DNA of 8,366 nt from Bacillota bacterium (GTDB lineage Bacteria; Bacillota; Clostridia; Tissierellales; Sedimentibacteraceae), in the NCBI GenBank assembly GCA_029239575.1, contig JARBUP010000119.1, forward strand, positions 1 through 8,366. The letters are read 5' to 3'. Of this stretch, positions 1-5,979 are shown one piece after another. The translations under genes were made by a program, and so were the position numbers. The notes under the pieces were generated by a model. That model did no database searches. It worked only from the letters and a program-made list of their open reading frames with translations, and was not told where the DNA came from. The number at the start of each line of letters is the position of its first letter. Position 1 is the first letter of the stretch.

Positions 1-617
1 TTTTCTATTTTTTCTCTAAGTCTTCTAACATGTACATCTACAGTTCTCAAATCACCAAAATATTCATATCCCCAAATAACTTCTAATAATTCTTCCCTTG
101 AAAATACTTTTCCAGGGTTAGTTGCAAGCAAAAGCAACAAATCAAACTCTTTAGCAGTTAAATTTATTTCATGACCATTTAAGCTTACTTTTCTACCCAA
201 TGCATTAATTATAAAATCATCAACTACAATTGTTTGTTCACTGTTTTTTTGGTTAGCTGACTTAGTCCTTCTTAAAATTGCTTTAATCCTAGCTTTTAAT
301 TCTAAAATATTAAAAGGTTTAGTCATGTAATCATCTGCACCGTATTCTAAGCCTAAAATTTTATTCATATCTTCATCTTTTGCAGTTAATATTAATACGG
401 GAACGCTTGATTTTTCTCTAATTTTTTGACAAACTTCTAATCCGTCCATATCGGAAAGCACTAGTTCAAGTATTATCATATCATATTCATCTGAAATTAC
501 TTTTCTCAAAGCTTCATTTCCATTAAGAGCTTGGTCTACTTCATAATTGTCTTGTTCTAAACTGTACTTAAGACTCTTAATTAGTAAAAGCTCATCATCT
601 ACAATCAATACTTTCAT
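1..617 (-). CDS. OmpR/PhoB-family response regulator, 3'-truncated by window edge, atypical receiver (Glu at phosphoacceptor site)
   Basis: Two-component DNA-binding regulator; 205 codons are visible and the last part of the C-terminal domain lies outside the window. The receiver domain (about residues 1-115) begins MKVLIVDDE with the acidic pair D7/D8 and keeps T78 (LILTAK) and K100 (TKPF). The phosphoacceptor position is glutamate: residues 48-59 read IILELVLSDMDG where the family has the pattern DLMLPxxDG, so E51 (codon 465-467, GAA) replaces Asp and S55 replaces Pro. The C-terminal winged helix (from about residue 130) shows INLTAKEFDLLLLL, SREELLEVIW and the recognition-helix signature RTVDVHVRRLREK, so the DNA-binding part looks intact. 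The start is ATG 617 with AAGGAG at 626-631, 8 nt upstream. A partner histidine kinase would be expected just left of the window but is not seen. The family assignment is secure; the regulon and signal are unknown. Confidence 0.93.
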   Translation of the reverse strand, partial: MKVLIVDDELLLIKSLKYSLEQDNYEVDQALNGNEALRKVISDEYDMIILELVLSDMDGLEVCQKIREKSSVPVLILTAKDEDMNKILGLEYGADDYMTKPFNILELKARIKAILRRTKSANQKNSEQTIVVDDFIINALGRKVSLNGHEINLTAKEFDLLLLLATNPGKVFSREELLEVIWGYEYFGDLRTVDVHVRRLREKIE

Positions 618-669
618 CCATTGTGCTCCTTAAAATTAATTTGTTACAAAAAATAAACTTTTTATCATA

Positions 670-698
670 ATATTATCGTGAATATAAAGAATTGTCAA
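670..698 (-). promoter_or_regulatory. Putative sigma-A promoter of the response regulator gene
   Basis: On the minus strand a perfect -35 box TTGACA (693-698) is followed after 17 bp by TAATAT (670-675, four of six matches to TATAAT). GATAAT at a 15-bp spacing is an alternative -10. It would give a leader of roughly 45 nt before the ATG at 617. It suggests the regulator is transcribed independently of the sel genes upstream. I see no convincing terminator between selB and this promoter, so read-through from selB is also possible. Confidence 0.65.
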
Positions 699-764
699 GC
701 AAAATATTACAATATAGTAAAACAATTATGCAAAATTTGAATAATAAATGCATGGAAATTACAA

Positions 765-2672
765 TTAAAATAACACTCTGTCATTTCCATTTCTTCTAGT
801 AACTTTAATAGCATCAAAATATTCAAGTAAAATTATTGCATTTTTTCTATTTGTATCAAGTAAATCTCTATAATCTGCAGCAGTGATTTTTCCATTCTTT
901 TTAATAAAATCAACTAAAATCTCTTTTGATGTATTGAATAAACTTACCGTTAATATACAATCTTCACTTATCTTTATTAATTTTTTGTCATCAATCATTA
1001 CATTTAACACATCTGAACCATTTATATTTTTAAAATTCTTAGATAATATATCCTCAGGTTTAATAAAATTATATTTTGCTTGTTCTATTAATTTAATTAT
1101 TTCGTTTTGAGCACTAAGAAAATTTTCATCAAGAATAATATTAAAATCAAATAAAGATAAATACTCACCATCAATTTTAAATATATTTTTAGTTAAAAGA
1201 TGTATTATAACCGCATCAAAAATATTCTGTTTTATTTCAGTAAAAAATTTACTTTTTATTTCAGATTTTTTCACACCTTTTTTATATTTGTTTTGTTCGT
1301 GAAATGAAATCAAATATTTTTGTAGACTGCTTTCTATTTCACTTTCATAATTTTTATGCCACACAAATATATCGGATTTAATATTAAAAACTGTTATTTT
1401 TTCTTCTTTTTCAAGATTTATTATATTATTTTTAATTTCATCCATGGTTAAAGCGGTTAATCTTGCTAAATCTGTGGATGATGGAATTTTTTTAGAATTT
1501 TCTCCTATGATTTTTTCTATTACATCTTCATTTGAGCCTTTTTCTTTTATTTTTAAATCTTGTAATAAATCATTATCAAATCTTTTCTTTTTAGTTGGAA
1601 TTGGCTCTATTATTTCTCCTCCCCCTATGGTTTCCATAGGTGAATAAAAACGTATAATAAATTTATCCCCTCTTCTAACTGCTATTTCTTCTTCTAATAT
1701 AAGTTGAGCATAGCAAGTTTCACCTGGAGAAAGTTCATTTTTGTCAAGAAGCACTATTCTGCACAAAATTTCACTTGTTCCCGTATAAAGGTGTAGTCTT
1801 GATTTATTTTCTACGATTCTTCTTGAATTTTTCAACAAATTAATTTTAACATCTAATAAAGTTGTGTTTTTCATAGCGTTAACTGGAGCTATTACACACC
1901 CTCTATAAATTTCACTTTTCTTTACATTTTGCAAATTTACAGCTGTTCTTTGTCCAGCTAATGCATATTCAACATCTTTAGAATGCACTTGCAAATTACG
2001 AATTTTAGCCAGCTTATTTATTGGATATATTTCTACTTCATCACCCTTTTTTAATTTACCAGATATTAAAGTTCCTGTTATTACAGTACCAAATCCAGAA
2101 ATGGAAAATGATCTATCTATTGGAAGTCTTGGAATTGTATTAATATTTCTTTCTTCCAATTCGTCTTGCGTTAATTTAGAAATTGTATTGATTAAATCAC
2201 TAAAGCCATATTTAGTTATTGAAGACACTTCTTGTATGGGTGCATTTTGTAAAAATGTACCATTTAGCTCTTCTTTTATATCTTCTTTAACAAGAAAAAG
2301 CCATTCCTCATCCACTAAATCACATTTAGTTAATACTACAATACCCTTTTTTATTCCAAGAATGTTTAAAATATTTATATGTTCCCTCGTTTGCGGCATA
2401 ATGCCTTCATCTGCAGCTATAACTAATAAAACTAAATCCATGCCAATAACGCCTGCAACCATGTTTTTAATAAATTTTTCATGTCCAGGAACATCAACTA
2501 TTCCCGCTTTATTTCCATCGGGTAAATCAAAATATGTAAAACCTAAATCAATTGTTATACCTCTTCTTTTCTCTTCTTCCCATCTGTCCGTATCCCGTCC
2601 TGTTAATGCTTTTATTAAAGTAGTTTTTCCGTGATCAATATGGCCAGCTGTTCCTATAATTACGTTTTTCAT
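765..2672 (-). CDS. selB: SelB, selenocysteine-specific translation elongation factor
   Basis: SelB is a cytoplasmic GTPase that carries Sec-tRNA(Sec) to the ribosome at UGA codons marked by a SECIS hairpin. At 635 aa it has the usual size for the family. The G domain shows G1 GHIDHGKT (10-17), the switch region RRGITIDLGF (36-45) typical of SelB, G3 DVPGH (60-64) and G4 TKCD (115-118). EF-Tu-like beta-barrel domains II and III follow (about 175-345). The remaining C-terminal half is the lysine-rich winged-helix region that binds SECIS RNA, ending in the family-typical NRKNAIILLEYFDAI and TRRNGNDRVLF. The start is ATG 2672 with GGAGGA just upstream. It begins only 11 nt after the selA stop, so it is almost surely co-transcribed and probably translationally coupled with selA. 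The reading frame is intact. Confidence 0.98.
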   Translation of the reverse strand: MKNVIIGTAGHIDHGKTTLIKALTGRDTDRWEEEKRRGITIDLGFTYFDLPDGNKAGIVDVPGHEKFIKNMVAGVIGMDLVLLVIAADEGIMPQTREHINILNILGIKKGIVVLTKCDLVDEEWLFLVKEDIKEELNGTFLQNAPIQEVSSITKYGFSDLINTISKLTQDELEERNINTIPRLPIDRSFSISGFGTVITGTLISGKLKKGDEVEIYPINKLAKIRNLQVHSKDVEYALAGQRTAVNLQNVKKSEIYRGCVIAPVNAMKNTTLLDVKINLLKNSRRIVENKSRLHLYTGTSEILCRIVLLDKNELSPGETCYAQLILEEEIAVRRGDKFIIRFYSPMETIGGGEIIEPIPTKKKRFDNDLLQDLKIKEKGSNEDVIEKIIGENSKKIPSSTDLARLTALTMDEIKNNIINLEKEEKITVFNIKSDIFVWHKNYESEIESSLQKYLISFHEQNKYKKGVKKSEIKSKFFTEIKQNIFDAVIIHLLTKNIFKIDGEYLSLFDFNIILDENFLSAQNEIIKLIEQAKYNFIKPEDILSKNFKNINGSDVLNVMIDDKKLIKISEDCILTVSLFNTSKEILVDFIKKNGKITAADYRDLLDTNRKNAIILLEYFDAIKVTRRNGNDRVLF

Positions 2673-2683
2673 GACTCCTCCAA

Positions 2684-4087
2684 TTAACTATTTAAAACTT
2701 CCTTAAAAGCCTCATTTATTATTTCTATTTCATCATCAAATATAGTTCTTAAATCAATTAAAAATTTATCATTTGCAATTCTTCCCACAATAGGTGTTTC
2801 TTGCATTCTTAATTTTTTTTCAAGAGATGATGTTGAAATGTTTTTTGGCATAATTGAAATACATTTACTTTTTATTCTTTGTAAAGGAAGAGCGCCTCCC
2901 CCTATTTGAGATTCACAGTCCATTATTTCAAGTTCACATAAATTTCCTATGGATTCACTTAATTTATTAAATAAATTCAATGCTTGTATCTCTATTTCTT
3001 CTAATTCTTTTGTAATCATTTTTAATACAGGTACATTTTTTATAGCTTTATTTTCATCTATATATTCATGAAATACACATTCTAAACAAGCAGCAGTGAA
3101 TTTATCAATTCTTAGAGCCCTTGTAAGTGGGTGTTTTTTAATTTTATCTATATATTGCTTTTTGCCAACAATAATACCTGCTTGTGGTCCACCTAAAAGT
3201 TTATCCCCACTAAAACAAACTATATCAGCTCCAGCTTTTATAGATTCTTGAACTGTTGGTTCATAATCTAAACCATATTTGCTTAAATCTATTAAAACAC
3301 CACTTCCTATATCTTCGATTAAAGGTATATTATTTTTGTGTGCTATATTAACTAACTCTTCTACTGAAACTGATTCAGTAAAACCAACTATTTTATAATT
3401 GCTTGTATGTACTTTTAATAATGCAGCAGTATTTTCATTAATAGCTTGTTCATAATCATAAACATGTGTTTTATTTGTTGTTCCAACTTCAACTAAATGT
3501 CCGTTACTTTGTGCCATTATATCCGGCACTCTAAAAGAACCACCTATTTCAACAAGCTCACCTCTTGAAACTATAACTTCTTTATTTTTAGCAAAAGTGC
3601 TAAGTATTAATAAAACAGCTGCTGCATTATTGTTTACAGCCATAGCTGATTCAGCACCAGTAATTTTAGTTATTATTTTTTCAAAATGTGAATATCTTGA
3701 ACCTCTTTCCCCTAACTCTAAATTATATTCTAAATTAGAAAAACCTGTCATTAACTTAGAAGCCTTTTCTATTGATTCTTTAGATATAACAGCTCTTCCT
3801 AAATTTGTATGAAGTATTGTTCCAGTTCCATTGATAACTTTTTTCATATTAAAAGAAATAAATTTATTGACATCTATAATTATATCTGCCACAACATTAT
3901 TTATTTTATTTTTTATTTCTTCTTCGTCATTGCTTGAGTTAATTAAATCTCTAATATCTTCCATTACTTTTCTTACAGAATTTAATATTAGTTCCCTTGT
4001 ATGCACTTCGGATAAACGTTTTATCTCATCGTATTCCATAATTAAATCTACTTTAGGTATATTCCTATAAAAAATATTTTTATCCAT
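2684..4087 (-). CDS. selA: SelA, L-seryl-tRNA(Sec) selenium transferase
   Basis: SelA is a PLP-dependent enzyme that converts Ser-tRNA(Sec) to Sec-tRNA(Sec) using selenophosphate from SelD; in bacteria it works as a large ring-shaped oligomer. The protein is 467 aa from the preferred start, normal for the family. The N-terminal tRNA-binding region is followed by the family motif INGTGTILHTNLGRA and by AVNNNAAAVLL. The aspartate of IEDIGSG and the PLP-binding lysine of FSGDKLLGGPQAG (K296) are present. Near the C-terminus are GGGALP and TPIVGRI, also typical. An open frame extends to a TTG at 4108, but ATG 4087 is the better start: AAAGGAG lies 6 nt upstream of it, and no Shine-Dalgarno precedes the upstream TTG/ATG. 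It follows selD by about 60 nt, a gap holding a perfect hairpin, and precedes selB by 11 nt. Confidence 0.97.
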   Translation of the reverse strand: MDKNIFYRNIPKVDLIMEYDEIKRLSEVHTRELILNSVRKVMEDIRDLINSSNDEEEIKNKINNVVADIIIDVNKFISFNMKKVINGTGTILHTNLGRAVISKESIEKASKLMTGFSNLEYNLELGERGSRYSHFEKIITKITGAESAMAVNNNAAAVLLILSTFAKNKEVIVSRGELVEIGGSFRVPDIMAQSNGHLVEVGTTNKTHVYDYEQAINENTAALLKVHTSNYKIVGFTESVSVEELVNIAHKNNIPLIEDIGSGVLIDLSKYGLDYEPTVQESIKAGADIVCFSGDKLLGGPQAGIIVGKKQYIDKIKKHPLTRALRIDKFTAACLECVFHEYIDENKAIKNVPVLKMITKELEEIEIQALNLFNKLSESIGNLCELEIMDCESQIGGGALPLQRIKSKCISIMPKNISTSSLEKKLRMQETPIVGRIANDKFLIDLRTIFDDEIEIINEAFKEVLNS

Positions 4088-4088
4088 A

Positions 4089-4096
4089 GTAAGCTC
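4089..4096 (-). promoter_or_regulatory. Ribosome binding site that sets the selA start at 4087
   Basis: On the minus strand an AAAGGAG motif lies about 6 nt before ATG 4087. The upstream in-frame TTG (4108) and ATG (4105) are preceded only by the 3' arm of a hairpin and AT-rich sequence, with no purine-rich site. This supports the 467-residue SelA rather than a 474-residue version. Confidence 0.7.
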
Positions 4097-4111
4097 CTTT
4101 GTCATCAATAT

Positions 4112-4134
4112 AAGGAACAGTTATACTGTTCCTT
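4112..4134 (-). repeat. Perfect 9-bp inverted repeat (hairpin) between selD and selA
   Basis: The arms are AAGGAACAG and CTGTTCCTT, separated by a 5-nt AT-only loop. The element starts 12 nt after the selD stop and ends about 16 nt before the selA Shine-Dalgarno. There is no T-run after the 3' arm (it continues TATATTGATG), so it does not look like a full intrinsic terminator. It could be an intercistronic mRNA stabiliser or processing site, a weak attenuator, or an operator palindrome. The structure is seen directly; the role is inferred. Confidence 0.6.
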
Positions 4135-4146
4135 GTATTAATAATA

Positions 4147-5190
4147 TTAATTTTTAAATTTAATATATTTATCATTATATTTTAAAACTTTTCCTATAAC
4201 AGAAAATTGTGTTTTTAAATTATTTTGTAAATCTAAAATAATATCATCAGCATATTTTTCATTTACAGAAATTAAAAGACCGCCAGAAGTTTGTGGATCA
4301 AAAAGTAAATCCAAATATTCTTCTTTTATATTTTCACAGTTAATTTTATCTTTAAAATAATTTCTATTGTTATAAGCTCCCCCTGGAACTAAGCCCATTT
4401 GTGCATATTCAATAGTTTCAGGAATAAAAGGTATATTATTTAAATCAAGCTCAAAAGTAACTTGGCTGTTTTCAGCCATTTCAATTGAATGTCCAATCAG
4501 ACCAAATCCAGTAATATCTGTACAGCTATTAATTGGATAATTTTCAAAAACTTCTTTTGCTTCTTTATTTAAACTTGTCATAACATGTATAGCTTCGTCT
4601 AAAGCGTTTTTGTTTGCCAAACCTGCTTTTACCGCTGTGTTTATTATTCCTGTTCCTAATGGTTTTGTAAGGATTAAAACATCGCCTTCTTTTGATCCGT
4701 AATTTTTAAGAATTTTGCTTGGATGTATAAAACCAGTTACACATAAACCATATTTTGGTTCATCATCTTGAATAGAATGTCCTCCTGCTAATGTAGCTCC
4801 TGCTTCTATAACTTTAGAAGCACCACCTTTTAATATTTCTGCCATAATTTGAGGATCTAAGCAATTTGGAAAACCAATTATATTTAAAGCTAATTTAGGT
4901 TCTCCACCCATTGCATAAACATCGCTTAGTGAATTTGCAGCAGCTATCTGGCCAAATAAATATGGGTCATCAACAACAGGAGTAAAAAAATCTACAGTTT
5001 GAATCATAGCTATTTCATCATTTATTTTGTAAACACATGCATCGTCGGATGTTTCTAAACCTACTATTAAATTTGGATCACTAAATTTAGGTAAATTGCA
5101 CAAAACTTGTGCAAGGGTCTCTGGACCAATTTTAGCAGCTCAGCCTGCTGTTTTTGTCATTTGAGTTAATTTAACTTCTTTTATGCTCAT
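4147..5190 (-). CDS. selD: SelD, selenophosphate synthetase, Sec-containing (UGA at codon 17)
   Basis: SelD makes selenophosphate from selenide and ATP, the selenium donor used by SelA. The true start is ATG 5190 (weak GTGAGG site at 5198-5203), giving 347 aa with in-frame TGA at 5140-5142 read as Sec17. The N-terminus reads MSIKEVKLTQMTKTAG-U-AAKIGPETL: U17 and K20 fall at the same positions as catalytic Cys17 and Lys20 of E. coli SelD. Metal/ATP-site residues are visible as SDDACVY (D50), VDFFTP (D67), AANSLSDVYAMGG (N86, D90), GGHSIQDDEP (136-145) and TDITGFGLIGH (D225). Stopping at the UGA leaves an apparent gene starting at TTG 5103 that lacks the catalytic loop and has no ribosome binding site; I regard that start as an artefact. 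It lies 47 nt after comEA and upstream of selA and selB. Because SelD synthesis needs Sec, the gene is likely sensitive to selenium supply. Confidence 0.96.
5083..5132 (-). promoter_or_regulatory. Candidate bacterial SECIS element inside selD
   Basis: Immediately after the UGA the minus-strand RNA can fold into a two-part stem-loop. The upper stem is a perfect 8 bp, UUGCACAA (5107-5114) with UUGUGCAA (5096-5103), capped by a 3-nt loop GUU (5104-5106) that begins with G, 33 nt after the UGA. A lower stem pairs AAAUUGGU (5125-5132) with ACC (5090-5092) plus AAUUU (5083-5087), leaving a 2-nt bulge, with an internal loop between the two stems. Bacterial SECIS elements are known to lie within the coding region about this far downstream, with a G early in the apical loop. 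A competing small hairpin, GGUC/GACC with loop CAGA (5116-5127), is also possible and would disrupt the lower stem. SelB binding is inferred, not shown. Confidence 0.75.
5140..5142 (-). other. selD: Selenocysteine codon (TGA) of selD, Sec17
   Basis: The in-frame TGA sits in TAG-U-AAK, aligning with the Cys/Sec active site of SelD proteins. The conserved protein sequence continues without break on both sides, a SECIS-like fold follows, and selA and selB are adjacent, so recoding is the natural reading rather than a stop or a sequencing error. Confidence 0.95.
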
Positions 5191-5237
5191 ATGTATACCT
5201 CACTTTATATATTTAAATTAACAATTATTAACTATTG

Positions 5238-5852
5238 CTATTCAGTTGTTATAAAATCCTTTATTTTTTCAAAAGTTTTTTCACCTATGCCATTAACATT
5301 TTGAATTTGTTCAACAGATATAAATTTATTTTTATTTCTGTATTCAATAATTCTATTTGCATATATTTCGCCGATTCCATTTAAGGTCATCAGCTCTTCT
5401 TTTGTTGCTACATTAATATTAATTTTAATATTATTTTCACCGCTGTACAAAGAATTGATATCATTTGTAGAATCTATAGGTTCTTCTCCTTGTTGTAAAA
5501 TATAAATTTTTTCGCCGTCTATTAATTTTCTCGCTTTATTTAATTCTTTAGTATAAGCATTTTCAGTAAGTCCACCAGCTTCTATTATAGCATCATTTAC
5601 TCTATCACCGTCAATAAATTTATAAACTCCTGGATTTTTAACAGCACCATCAATATCAACAATAATTATATTAACTTCATTTTCTGTTTCTATACTTTTA
5701 ACATTTAAATTATTCTCTGAAATCACTTCTCCAGAATCTTCAAAATTAATATCATTTTGTTTTTTAGAAAGTTTTACACCAATTAAAGTCATTAAAATTA
5801 AAGCTATTAGTAAAACAACCGCAAGTCCTTTTTTGTAAATGCTGTTGTTCAT
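5238..5852 (-). CDS. comEA: ComEA-family competence DNA-binding protein
   Basis: This is a membrane-anchored double-stranded DNA receptor used in DNA uptake during transformation. At 204 aa it matches the Gram-positive ComEA architecture: one N-terminal membrane anchor (about 9-27, AVVLLIALILMTLIGVKL), an acidic Asn-rich linker, a SLBB-type domain (about 61-121, VDIDGAVKNPGVYKF through IYILQQGEE), and a C-terminal pair of helix-hairpin-helix motifs (145-204) with NINVATKEELMTLNGIG and NVNGIGEKTFEKI, which contact DNA backbone. The start is ATG 5852 with AAGGAGG 9 nt upstream. No comEB or comEC gene follows; the next gene is selD, 47 nt downstream on the same strand, so it probably heads the sel transcript. 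HhH/SLBB proteins of this kind also occur in species not known to be competent, so function in transformation is likely but not proven. Confidence 0.92.
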   Translation of the reverse strand: MNNSIYKKGLAVVLLIALILMTLIGVKLSKKQNDINFEDSGEVISENNLNVKSIETENEVNIIIVDIDGAVKNPGVYKFIDGDRVNDAIIEAGGLTENAYTKELNKARKLIDGEKIYILQQGEEPIDSTNDINSLYSGENNIKININVATKEELMTLNGIGEIYANRIIEYRNKNKFISVEQIQNVNGIGEKTFEKIKDFITTE

Positions 5853-5886
5853 GCGTTACGGCCTCCTTAAAAAATGCGATATATAT

Positions 5887-5914
5887 ATTATACATTAATT
5901 TGCGAAAAATACAA
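5887..5914 (-). promoter_or_regulatory. Possible promoter for comEA (and the sel genes)
   Basis: On the minus strand a perfect TATAAT (5887-5892) lies about 19 nt upstream of the comEA Shine-Dalgarno. The region about 16 bp further upstream offers only TTGTAT, a weak -35. The -10 box is clear but AT-rich DNA yields such matches by chance, so this is a candidate only. It would be back-to-back with the dacF-type promoter on the other strand. Confidence 0.45.
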
Positions 5915-5922
5915 AATTTTTA

Positions 5923-5951
5923 ATTACAAATTTTTAATTTTCTGATATAAT
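5923..5951 (+). promoter_or_regulatory. Putative extended -10 promoter of the carboxypeptidase gene
   Basis: TATAAT at 5946-5951 is preceded by TG one base away (TGATATAAT, an extended -10) and by ATTACA (5923-5928, four of six matches to TTGACA) at a 17-bp spacing. A second overlapping TATAAT occupies 5951-5956. The leader to ATG 5980 would be about 20 nt, carrying AAGGAG at 5968-5973. Confidence 0.6.
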
Positions 5952-5979
5952 ATAATAGCACAAAACTAAGGAGTAAAAC

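Noticed and set aside
618..764. Possible tRNA(Sec) gene (selC) or terminator downstream of selB
   Set aside because: The stretch is AT-rich with no cloverleaf, no CCA end and only a weak 5-bp ATGCA/TGCAT pairing with a long loop; the only supported item is the promoter of the response regulator.
2101..2634. 177-codon open frame on the plus strand
   Set aside because: It lies wholly antisense to the well-conserved GTPase domain of selB, has no ribosome binding site of note, and its serine/isoleucine-rich composition is what the opposite strand of such a gene gives.
4147..5103. SelD starting at TTG 5103 (318 aa)
   Set aside because: This start lacks a ribosome binding site, lies in the 3' arm of the SECIS candidate, and drops the catalytic Sec17/Lys20 loop; the ATG at 5190 with Sec recoding explains the sequence better.
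5191..5237. Separate promoter for selD in the comEA-selD gap
   Set aside because: Only generic AT-rich matches (such as TATATAAAG) are present, with no paired -35 and -10 that stand out from the background.
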